Assembly: GCA_030998225.1 (NCBI GenBank)
Contig: JAPYXD010000711.1
Location: forward strand, 124,001-188,000
Reading direction: 5' to 3'
Length of the DNA: 64,000 nucleotides
Source of the DNA: Diplolepis rosae
Taxonomy: Eukaryota; Arthropoda; Insecta; Hymenoptera; Diplolepididae
This document shows, in pieces, positions 27,701-40,300 of this stretch. Position 1 is the first letter of the stretch. Each line of letters begins with the position of its first letter. The notes beneath the pieces were generated by a model, which was given only the letters and a program-made list of their open reading frames with translations, searched no databases and was not told where the DNA came from. The position numbers and the translations under genes were made by a program.

Positions 27701-30700
27701 ATTTTTTTTAAAGTACCACCAATGATGTCACGTACATTTGTGAAGTCCATTTGTGATACAATGTTTTCGTTTTATACGTAAATTAAACGTCTAAGCCACT
27801 TTTCGTTCAGTCTCTCACAGTTTTTGCTCTGTACGAGGGCCCTCCGCCCTAGATAAATTTAATTATTTTTTTTTTAAAGTACCTGCGATGATGTTACTTT
27901 CATCTGTAAAGTCCATTGGTGATACACTGTTTTCGTTTTTCACTTAAATTAACCGTCTAAGCCACTTTTCGTTCAGTCTCTCACAGTTTTGCTCTGTACG
28001 ACGGCCCTCCGCCCTAGATAAATTCAATTTTACTTTTTTTAAAGTACCTTCAATGATGATTCTTTTATGTGTAAAGTCCATTGGTGATACACTGTTTTCA
28101 TTTTACACTTAAATTAACCGTCTAAGCCACTTTTCGTTCAGTCACTCACAGTTTTTGCTCTGTATGAGGGCCCTCCGCCCTAGATAAATTCAATTTTAAT
28201 TTTTTTTAAAGTACCTTTAATGATGTTTCTTTTATGTGTAAAGTCCATTGGTGATACACTGTTTTCGATTTACACTTAAATTAAACGTCTAAGCCACTTT
28301 TCGTTCAGTCTCTCACAGTTTTTGCTCTGTACGAGGGCCCTCCGCCCTAGATAAATTTAATTATTTTTTTTTTAAAGTACCTGCGATGATGTTACTTTCA
28401 TCTGTAAAGTCCATAGCTGGTACTCTTTTTTGGTTTTATACGTAAGTTAAACCTCTAAGCCACTTTTCGTTCAGTCTCTCACAGTTTTGACTCTGTACGA
28501 GGGCCCTCCGCCCTAGATAAATTCAATTTAAATTTGTTTAAAGTACCTTCAATGATGTTACTTTCATGTGTAAAGTCCATTGGTTATACACTGTTTTCGT
28601 ATTACACTTAAATTAACCCTCTAAGCCACTTTTCTATCAGTCTCTCACAGTTTTTGCTCTGTACGAGGGCCCTCCGCCCTAGATAAATTCAATTTTAATT
28701 TTTTTAAAGTACCTTCAATGATGTTACTTTCATGTGTAAAGTCCATTGGTGATACACTGTTTTCGTTTTACACTTAAATTAACCGTCTAAGCCACTTTTC
28801 GTTCAGTCACTCACAGTTTTTGCTCTGTACTAGGGCCCTCCGCTCTAGATAAATTCAATTTTAATTTTTTTAAAGTACCTTCAAAGATGTTACTTTCATG
28901 TGTAAAGTCCATTGGTGATACACTGTTTTCGTTTTATACGTAAATTAACCGTCTAAGCCACTTTTCGTTCAGTCACTCACAGTTTTTGCTCTGTACTAGG
29001 GCCCTCCGCTCTAGATAAATTCAATTTTAATTTTTTTAAAGTACCTTCAAAGATGTTACTTTCATGTGTAAAGTCCATTGGTGATACACTGTTTTCGTTT
29101 TATACGTAAATTAACCGTCTAACCCACTTTTCGTTCAGTCACTCACAGTTTTTGCTCTGTACTAGGGCCCTCCGCCCTAGATAAATTGAATTTTATTTTT
29201 TTTTAAAGTACCTTCAATGATGTTTCTTTTATGTGTAAAGTCCATTGGTGATACGCTGTTTTCGTTTTACACTTAAATTAACCGTCTAAGCCACTTTTCG
29301 TTCAGTCTCTCACAGTTTTTGCTCTGTACGAGGGCCCTCCGCCCTAGATAAATTCAATTTTGATTTTTTTTAAAGTACCTTCAATGATGTTACTTTGATG
29401 TGTGAATTCCATAGCTTGCACTCTGTTTTCGTTTTATATGTATATTAACCGTCTAAGTCACTTTTTTTCGGTCTATTGCAGTATTTGCTCTGTACGAGGG
29501 CCTTCCGCCATAGATAAATTCAAATTTAATTTTTTTTAAAGTACCACCAATGATGTCACGTACATTTGTGAAGTCCATTGGTGATACACTGTTTTCGTTT
29601 TACACTTAAGTTAACCGTCTAAGCCACTTTTCGTTCAGTCTCTCACAGTTTTTGCTCTGTACGAGGCCCCTCCGCCCTAGATAAATTCAATTTTAATTTT
29701 TTTTAAAGTACCTTTAATGATGTTTCTTTTATGTGTAAAGTCCATTGGTGATACACTTTATTCTTTTTATACGTAAATTAAACGTCTAAGCCACTTTTCG
29801 TTCAGTCTCTCACAGTTTTTCTCTGTACGAGGGCCCACCGCCCTAGATAAATTCAATTTTAATTTTTTTTAAAGTACCTTCAATGATGTTTCTTTTATGT
29901 GTAAAGTCTATTGGTGATACACTGTTTTCGTTTTACACTTAAATTAAATGTCTAAGCCACTTTTCGTTCAGTCACTCACAGTTTTTGCTTTGTACTTGGG
30001 CCTTCCGCTCTAGATAAATTCAATTTTAATTTTTTTAAAGTACCTTCAATGATGTTACTTTCATGTGTAAAGTCCATTGGTGATACACTGTTTTCGTTTT
30101 ACACTTAAATTAACCGTCTAAGCCACTTTTCGTTCAGTCACTCACAGTTTTTGCTTTGTACTTGGGCCTTCCGCTCTAGATAAATTCAATTTTAATTTTT
30201 TTAAAGTACCTTCAATGATGTTACTTTCATGTGTAAAGTCCATTGGTGATACACTGTTTTCGTTTTACACTTAAATTAACCGTCTAAGCCACTTTTCGTT
30301 CAGTCACTCACAGTTTTTGATTTGTACTTGGGCCTTCCGCTCTAGATAAATTCAATTTTAATTTTTTTAAAGTACCTTCAATGATGTTACTTTCATGTGT
30401 AAAGTCCATTGGTGATACACTGTTTTCGTTTTACACTTAAATTAACCGTCTAAGCCACTTTTCGTTCAGTCTCTCACAGTTTTTGCTCTGTACGAGGGCC
30501 CTCCGCCCTAGATAAATTCAATTTTAATTTTTTTTAAAGTACCTTTAATGATGTTTCTTTTATGTGTAAAGTCCATTGGTGATACACTGTTTTCGTTTTA
30601 CACTTAAATTAACCGTCTAAGCCAATTTTCGTTCAGTCACTCACAGTTTTTGCTTTGTACTTGGGCCTTCCGCTCTAGATAAATTCAATTTTAATTTTTT

Positions 30701-31340
30701 TAAAGTACCTTCAATGATGTTAATTTCATGTGTAAAGTCCATTGGTGATACACTGTTTTCGTTTTACACTTAAATTAACCGTCTAAGCCACTTTTCGTTC
30801 AGTCACTCACAGTTTTTGCTTTGTACTTGGGCCTTCCGCTCTAGATAAATTCAATTTTAATTTTTTTAAAGTACCTTCAATGATGTTACTTTCATGTGTA
30901 AAGTCCATTGGTGATACACTGTTTTCGTTTTACACTTAAATTAACCGTCTAAGCCACTTTTCGTTCAGTCTCTCACAGTTTTTGCTCTGTACGAGGGCCC
31001 TCCGCCCTAGATAAATTCAATTTTAATTTTTTTAAAGTACCTTCAATGATGTTACTTTCATGTGTAAAGTCCATTGGTGATACACTGTTTTCGTTTTATA
31101 CGTAAATTAAACGTCTAAGCCATTTTTCGTTCAGTCTTTCACAGTTTTTCTCTGAACGAGGGCCCACCGCCCTAGATAAATTCAATTTTAATTTTTTTTA
31201 AAGTACCTTCAATGATGTTTCTTTTATGTGTAAAGTCCATTGGTGATACACTGTTTTCGTTTTACACATAAATTAAACGTCTAAGCCACTTTTAGTTCAG
31301 TCTCTCACAGTTTTTCTCTCAACGAGGGCCCACCGCCCTA
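24780..31340 (+). repeat. Satellite subdomain 3: most diverged internal monomers, with a 3.49-kb duplication
   Basis: This part holds monomers far from the common types: GAATTCCATAGCTTGCACTC with CACTTTTTTTCGGTCTATTG at about 25,911 and again at 29,401, and CATAGCTGGTACTC at about 25,090 and 28,412. The two 25.9/29.4-kb copies and the monomers before them (about 25,450-26,160 and 28,940-29,650) match almost base for base, offset by 3,490 bp, or 21 monomers. The CTTGGGCC type and the GGGCCCACC type become common from about 29.8 kb, so this looks like a transition between two array domains. Confidence 0.8.
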
Positions 31341-34300
31341 GATAAATTCAATTTTAATTTTTTTAAAGTACCTTCAATGATGTTACTTTCATATGTAAAG
31401 TCCATTGGTGATACACTGATTTCGTTCTTCACTTAAATTAACCGTCTAAGCCACTTTTCGTTCAGTCTCTCACAGTTTTTGCTCTGTACGAGGGCCCTCC
31501 GCCCTAGATAAATTCAATTTTAATTTTTTTTAAAGTACCTTTAATGATGTTTCTTTTATGTGTAAAGTCCATTGGTGATACACTGTTTTCGTTTTACACT
31601 TAAATTAACCGTCTAAGCCAATTTTCGTTCAGTCTCTCACAGTTTTTGCTCTGTACGAGGGCCCTCCGCCCTAGATAAATTCAATTTTAATTTTTTTTAA
31701 AGTACCTTCAATGATGTTACTTTCATGTGTAAAGTCCATTGGTGATACACTGATTTCGTTCTTCACTTAAATTAACCGTCTAAGCCACTTTTCGTTCAGT
31801 CTCTCACAGTTTTTGCTCTGTACGAGGGCCCTCCGCCCTAGATAAATTCAATTTTAATTTTTTTTAAAGTACCTTTAATGATGTTTCTTTTATGTGTAAA
31901 GTCCATTGGTGATACACTGTTTTCGTTTTACACTTAAATTAACCGTCTAAGCCAATTTTCGTTCAGTCTCTCACAGTTTTTGCTCTGTACGAGGGCCCTC
32001 CGCCCTAGATAAATTCAATTTTAATTTTTTTTAAAGTACCTTCAATGATGTTTCTTTTATGTGTAAAGTCCATTGGTGATACACTGTTTTCGTTTTACAC
32101 TTAAATTAACCGTCTAAGCCACTTTTCGTTCAGTCTCTCACAGTTTTTGCTCTGTACGAGGGCCCTCCGCCCTAGATAAATTCAATTTTAATTTTTTTAA
32201 AGTACCTTCAATGATGTTACTTTTATGTGTAAAGTCCATTGGTGATACACTGTTTTCGTTTTACACTTAAATTAACCGTCTAAGCCACTTTTCGTTCAGT
32301 CACTCACAGTTTTTGCTTTGTACTTGGGCCTTCCGCTCTAGATAAATTCAATTTTAATTTTTTTAAAGTACCTTCAATGATGTTACTTTCATGTGTAAAG
32401 TCCATTGGTGATACACTGTTTTCGTTTTACACTTAAATTAACCGTCTAAGCCACTTTTCGTTCAGTCTCTCACAGTTTTTGCTCTGTACGAGGGCCCTCC
32501 GCCCTAGATAAATTCAATTTTAATTTTTTTAAAGTACCTTCAATGATGTTTCTTTTATGTGTAAAGTCCATTGGTGATACACTGTTTTCGTTTTACACTT
32601 AAATTAACCGTCTAAGCCAATTTTCGTTCAGTCTCTCACAGTTTTTGCTCTGTACGAGGGCCCTCCGCCCTAGATAAATTCAATTTTAATTTTTTTTAAA
32701 GTACCTGCAATGATGTTATTTTCATGTGTGAAGTCCATAGCTTGTACTCTGTTTTCGTTTTATATGTTTATTAACCGTCTGGGCCAATTTTCGTTCAGTC
32801 TCTCACAGTTTTTGCTCTGTACGAGGGCCCTCCGCCCTAGATAAATTCAATTTTAATTTTTTTTAAAGTACCTTCAATGATGTTTCTTTTATGTGTAAAG
32901 TCCATTGGTGATACACTGTTTTCGTTTTACACTTAAATTAACCGTCTAAGCCACTTTTCGTTCAGTCACTCACAGTTTTTGCTTTGTACTTGGGCCTTCC
33001 GCTCTAGATAAATTCAATTTTAATTTTTTTAAAGTACCTTCAATGATGTTACTTTCATGTGTAAAGTCCATTGGTGATACACTGTTTTCGTTTTACACTT
33101 AAATTAACCGTCTAAGCCACTTTTCGTTCAGTCACTCACAGTTTTTGATTTGTACTTGGGCCTTCCGCTCTAGATAAATTCAATTTTAATTTTTTTAAAG
33201 TACCTTCAATGATGTTACTTTCATGTGTAAAGTCCATTGGTGATACACTGTTTTCGTTTTACACTTAAATTAACCGTCTAAGCCACTTTTCGTTCAGTCT
33301 CTCACAGTTTTTGCTCTGTACGAGGGCCCTCCGCCCTAGTTTTATTCAATTTTAATTTTTTTTATAGTTGTTTTATTGATTTTTCTTTTATGTGTAAAGT
33401 CCATTGGTGATACACTGTTTTCGTTTTATACGTAAATTAAACGTCTAAGCCACTTTTCGTTCAGTCTTTCACAGTTTTTCTGAACGAGGGCCCACCGCCC
33501 TAGATAAATTCAATTTTAATTTTTTTTAAAGTACCTGCAATGATGTTATTTTCATGTGTGAAGTCCATAGCTTGTACTCTGTTTTCGTTTTATATGTTTA
33601 TTAACCGTCTGGGCCAATTTTCGTTCAGTCTCTCACAGTTTTTGCTCTGTACGAGGGCCCTCCGCCCTAGATAAATTCAATTTTAATTTTTTTTAAAGTA
33701 CCTTCAATGATGTTTCTTTTATGTGTAAAGTCCATTGGTGATACACTGTTTTCGTTTTACACTTAAATTAACCGTCTAAGCCACTTTTCGTTCAGTCACT
33801 CACAGTTTTTGCTTTGTACTTGGGCCTTCCGCTCTAGATAAATTCAATTTTAATTTTTTTAAAGTACCTTCAATGATGTTACTTTAATGTGTAAAGTCCA
33901 TTGGTGATACACTGTTTTCGTTTTACACTTAAATTAACCGTCTAAGCCACTTTTCGTTCAGTCACTCACAGTTTTTGCTTTGTACTTGGGCCTTCCGCTC
34001 TAGATAAATTCAATTTTAATTTTTTTAAAGTACCTTCAATGATGTTACTTTCATGTGTAAAGTCCATTGGTGATACACTGTTTTCGTTTTACACTTAAAT
34101 TAACCGTCTAAGCCACTTTTCGTTCAGTCTCTCACAGTTTTTGCTCTGTACGAGGGCCCTCCGCCCTAGATAAATTCAATTTTAATTTTTTTAAAGTACC
34201 TTCAATGATGTTTCTTTTATGTGTAAAGTCCATTGGTGATACACTGTTTTCGTTTTATACGTAAATTAAACGTCTAAGCCACTTTTCGTTCAGTCTCTCA

Positions 34301-37300
34301 CAGATTTTGCGCTGTACTAGGGCCCTCCGCTCTAGATAAATTCAATTTTAATTTTTTTGAAGTACCTTCAATGATGTTACTTTCATGTGTAAAGTCCATT
34401 GGTGATACACTGATTTCGTTTTTCACTTAAATTAACCGTCTAAGCCACTTTTCGTTCAGTCTCTCACAGTTTTGCTCTGTACGACGGCCCTCCGCCCTAG
34501 ATAAATTCAATTTTACTTTTTTTAAAGTACCTTCAATGATGATTCTTTTATGTGTAAAGTCCATTGGTGATAAACTGTTTTCGTTTTACACTTAAATTAA
34601 CCGTCTAAGCCACTTTTCGTTTAGTCACTCACAGTTTTTGCTTTGTACTTGGGCCTTCCTCTCTAGATAAATTCAATTTTAATTTTTTTAAAGTACCTTC
34701 AATGATGTTACTTTCATGTGTAAAGTCCATTGGTGATACACTGTTTCCGTTTTACACTTAAATTAACCGTCTAAGCCACTTTTCGTTCAGTCTGTCACAG
34801 TTTTTCCTCTGTACGAGGGCCCTCCGCTCTAGATAAATTCAATTTTAATTTTTTTAAAGTACCTTCAATGATGTTACTTTCATGTGTAAAGTCCATTGGT
34901 GATACACTGTTTTCGTTTTACACTTAAATTAACCGTCTAAGCCACTTTTCGTTCAGTCACTCACAGTTTTTGCTTTGTACTTGGGCCTTCCGCTCTAGAT
35001 AAATTCAATTTTAATTTTTTTAAAGTACCTTCAATGATGTTACTTTCATGTGTAAAGTCCATTGGTGATACACTGTTTTCGTTTTACACTTAAATTAACC
35101 GTCTAAGCCACTTTTCGTTCAGTCTCTCACAGTTTTTGCTCTGTACGAGGGTCCTCCGCCGTAGATAAATTCAATTTTAATTTTTTTTAAAGTACCTTTA
35201 ATGATGTTTCTTTTATGTGTAAAGTCCATTGGTGATACACTGTTTTCGTTTTACACTTAAATTAACCGTCTAAGCCACTTTTCGTTCAGTCACTCACAGT
35301 TTTTGCTTTGTACTTGGGCCTTCCGCTCTAGATAAATTCAATTTTAATTTTTTTTAAAGTACCTGCAATGATGTTATTTTCATGTGTGAAGTCCATAGCT
35401 TGTACTCTGTTTTCGTTTTATATGTTTATTAACCGTCTGGGCCAATTTTCGTTCAGTCTCTCACAGTTTTTGCTCTGTACGAGGGCCCTCCGCCCTAGAT
35501 AAATTCAATTTTAATTTTTTTTAAAGTACCTTCAATGATGTTTCTTTTATGTGTGAAGTCCATTGGTGATACACTGTTTTCGTTTTACACTTAAATTAAC
35601 CGTCTAAGCCACTTTTCGTTCAGTCACTCACAGTTTTTGCTTTGTACTTGGGCCTTCCGCTCTAGATAAATTCAATTTTAATTTTTTTAAAGTACCTTCA
35701 ATGATGTTACTTTCATGTGTAAAGTCCATTGGTGATACACTGTTTTCGTTTTACACTTAAATTAACCGTCTAAGCCACTTTTCGTTCAGTCTCTCACAGT
35801 TTTTGCTCTGTACGAGGGCCCTCCGCCCTAGATAAATTCAATTTTAATTTTTTTTAAAGTACCTTTAATGATGTTTCTTTTATGTGTAAAGTCCATTGGT
35901 GATACACTGTTTTCGTTTTACACTTAAATTAACCGTCTAAGCCAATTTTCGTTCAGTCTCTCACAGTTTTTGCTCTGTACGAGGGCCCTCCGCCCTAGAT
36001 AAATTCAATTTTAATTTTTTTAAAGTACCTTTAATGATGTTTCTTTTATGTGTAAAGTCCATTGGTGATACACTGTTTTCGTTTTATACGTAAATTAAAC
36101 GTCTAAGCCAATTTTCGTTCAGTCTCTCACAGTTTTTGCTCTGTACGAGGGCCCTCCGCCCTAGATAAATTCAATTTTAATTTTTTTTAAAGTACCTTCA
36201 ATGATGTTTCTTTTATGTGTAAAGTCCATTGGTGATACACTGTTTTCGTTTTACACTTAAATTAACCGTCTAAGCCACTTTTCGTTCAGTCTCTCACAGT
36301 TTTTGCTCTGTACGAGGGCCCTCCGCCCTAGATAAATTCAATTTTAATTTTTTTTAAAGTACCTTCAATGATGTTTCTTTTATGTGTAAAGTCCATTGGT
36401 GATACACTGTTTTCGTTTTACACTTAAATTAACCGTCTAAGCCACTTTTCGTTCAGTCACTCACAGTTTTTGCTTTGTACTTGGGCCTTCCGCTCTAGAT
36501 AAATTCAATTTTAATTTTTTTAAAGTACCTTCAATGATGTTACTTTCATGTGTAAAGTCCATTGGTGATACACTGTTTCCGTTTTACACTTAAATTAACC
36601 GTCTAAGCCACTTTTCGTTCAGTCTCTCACAGTTTTTGCTCTGTACGAGGGCCCTCCGCCCTAGATAAATTCAATTTTAATTTTTTTTAAAGTACCTTTA
36701 ATGATGTTTCTTTTATGTGTAAAGTCCATTGGTGATACACTGTTTTCGTTTTATACGTAAATTAAACGTCTAAGCCACTTTTCGTTCAGTCTCTCACAGT
36801 TTTTCTCTGAACGAGGGCCCACCGCCCTAGATAAATTCAATTTTAATTTTTTTTAAAGTACCTGCAATGATGTTATTTTCATGTGTGAAGTCCATAGCTT
36901 GTACTCTGTTTTCGTTTTATATGTTTATTAACCGTCTGGGCCAATTTTCGTTCAGTCTCTCACAGTTTTTGCTCTGTACGAGGGCCCTCCGCCCTAGATA
37001 AATTCAATTTTAATTTTTTTTAAAGTACCTTTAATGATGTTTCTTTTATGTGTAAAGTCCATTGGTGATACACTGTTTTCGTTTTATACGTAAATTAAAC
37101 GTCTAAGCCACTTTTCGTTCAGTCTCTCACAGTTTTTCTCTGAACGAGGGCCCACCGCCCTAGATAAATTCAATTTTAATTTTTTTTAAAGTACCTTTAA
37201 TGATGTTTCTTTTATGTGTAAAGTCCATTGGTGATACACTGTTTTCGTTTTATACGTAAATTAAACGTCTAAGCCAATTTTCGTTCAGTCTCTCACAGTT

Positions 37301-40300
37301 TTTGCTCTGTACGAGGGCCCTCCGCCCTAGATAAATTCAATTTTAATTTTTTTTAAAGTACCTTCAATGATGTTTCTTTTATGTGTAAAGTCCATTGGTG
37401 ATACACTGTTTTCGTTTTACACTTAAATTAACCGTCTAAGCCACTTTTCGTTCAGTCTCTCACAGTTTTTGCTCTGTACGAGGGCCCTCCGCCCTAGATA
37501 AATTCAATTTTAATTTTTTTTAAAGTACCTTCAATGATGTTTCTTTTATGTGTAAAGTCCATTGGTGATACACTGTTTTCGTTTTACACTTAAATTAACC
37601 GTCTAAGCCACTTTTCGTTCAGTCACTCACAGTTTTTGCTTTGTACTTGGGCCTTCCGCTCTAGATAAATTCAATTTTAATTTTTTAAAGTACCTTCAAT
37701 GATGTTACTTTCATGTGTAAAGTCCATTGGTGATACACTGTTTTCGTTTTACACTTAAATTAACCGTCTAAGCCACTTTTCGTTCAGTCTCTCACAGTTT
37801 TTGCTCTGTACGAGGGCCCTCCGCCCTAGATAAATTCAATTTTAATTTTTTTAAAGTACCTTCAATGATGTTACTTTCATGTGTAAAGTCCATTGGTGAT
37901 ACACTGTTTTCGTTTTACACTTAAATTAACCGTCTAAGCCACTTTTCGTTCAGTCTGTCACAGTTTTTGCTCTGTACGAGGGCCCTCCGCTCTAGATAAA
38001 TTCAATTTTAATTTTTTTAAAGTACCTTCAATGATGTTACTTTCATGTGTAAAGTCCATTGGTGATACACTGTTTTCGTTTTACACTTAAATTAACCGTC
38101 TAAGCCACTTTTCGTTCAGTCACTCACAGTTTTTGCTTTGTACTTGGGCCTTCCGCTCTAGATAAATTCAATTTTAATTTTTTTAAAGTACCTTCAATGA
38201 TGTTACTTTCATGTGTAAAGTCCATTGGTGATACACTGTTTTCGTTTTACACTTAAATTAACCGTCTAAGCCACTTTTCGTTCAGTCTCTCACAGTTTTT
38301 GCTCTGTACGAGGGTCCTCCGCCGTAGATAAATTCAATTTTAATTTTTTTTAAAGTACCTTTAATGATGTTTCTTTTATGTGTGAAGTCCATTGGTGATA
38401 CACTGTTTTCGTTTTACACTTAAATTAACCGTCTAAGCCACTTTTCGTTTAGTCACTCACAGTTTTTGCTTTGTACTTGGGCCTTCCGCTCTAGATAAAT
38501 TCAATTTTAATTTTTTTAAAGTACCTGCAATGATGTTATTTTCATGTGTGAAGTCCATAGCTTGTACTCTGTTTTCGTTTTATATGTTTATTAACCGTCT
38601 GGGCCAATTTTCGTTCAGTCTCTCACAGTTTTTGCTCTGTACGAGGGCCCTCCGCCCTAGATAAATTCAATTTTAATTTTTTTTAAAGTACCTTCAATGA
38701 TGTTTCTTTTATGTGTAAAGTCCATTGGTGATACACTGTTTTCGTTTTACACTTAAATTAACCGTCTAAGCCACTTTTCGTTCAGTCACTCACAGTTTTT
38801 GCTTTGTACTTGGGCCTTCCGCTCTAGATAAATTCAATTTTAATTTTTTTAAAGTACCTTCAATGATGTTACTTTCATGTGTAAAGTCCATTGGTGATAC
38901 ACTGTTTTCGTTTTACACTTAAATTAACCGTCTAAGCCACTTTTCGTTCAGTCTCTCACAGTTTTTGCTCTGTACGAGGGCCCTCCGCCCTAGATAAATT
39001 CAATTTTAATTTTTTTTAAAGTACCTTTAATGATGTTTCTTTTATGTGTAAAGTCCATTGGTGATACACTGTTTTCGTTTTATACGTAAATTAAACGTCT
39101 AAGCCACTTTTCGTTCAGTCTCTCACAGTTTTTCTCTGAACGAGGGCCCACCGCCCTAGATAAATTCAATTTTAATTTTTTTTAAAGTACCTGCAATGAT
39201 GTTATTTTCATGTGTGAAGTCCATTGGTTTTACTCTGTTTTCGTTTTATATGTTTATTAACCGTCTGGGCCAATTTTCGTTCAGTCTCTCACAGTTTTAG
39301 CTCTGTACGAGGGCCCTCCGCCCTAGATAAATTCAATTTTAATTTTTTTAAAGTACCTTTAATGATGTTTCTTTTATGTGTAAAGTCCATTGGTGATACA
39401 CTGTTTTCGTTTTATACGTAAATTAAACGTATAAGCCACTTTTAGTTCAGTCTCTCACAGTTTTTCTCTGAACGAGGGCCCTCCGCCCTAGATAAATTAA
39501 ATATTAATTTGAATTAAATTACCTCCAATCATGTTATTTTCATGTGTGAAGTCCATAGCTTGTACTCTGTTTTCGTTTTATATGTTTATTAACCGTCTGG
39601 GCCAATTTTCGTTCAGTCTCTCACAGTTTTTGCTCTGTACGAGGGCCCTCCGCCCTAGATAAATTCAATTTTAATTTTTTTTAAAGTACCTTTAATGATG
39701 TTTCTTTTATGTGTAAAGTCCAGTGGTGAGACACTTTATACTTTTTATACGTAAATTAAACGTATAAGCCACTTTTCGTTCAGTCTCTCACAGTTTTTCT
39801 CTGAACGAGGGCCCACCGCCCTAGATAAATTCAATTTTAATTTTTTTTAAAGTACCTGCAATGATGTTATTTTCATGTGTGAAGTCCATAGCTTGTACTC
39901 TGTTTTCGTTTTATATGTTTATTAACCGTCTGGGCCAATTTTCGTTCAGTCTCTCACAGTTTTTGCTCTGTACGAGGGCCCTCCGCCCTAGATAAATTCA
40001 ATTTTAATTTTTTTTAAAGTACCTTTAATGATGTTTCTTTTATGTGTAAAGTCCATTGGTGATACACTGTTTTCGTTTTAAACGTAAATTAAACGTATAA
40101 CCCACTTTTAGTTCAGTCTCTCACAGTTTTTCTCTGAACGAGGGCCCACCGCCCTAGATAAATTCAATTTTAATTTTTTTTAAAGTACCTGCAATGATGT
40201 TATTTTCATGTGTGAAGTCCATAGCTTGTACTCTGTTTTCGTTTTATATGTTTATTAACCGTCTGGGCCAATTTTCGTTCAGTCTCTCACAGTTTTTGCT

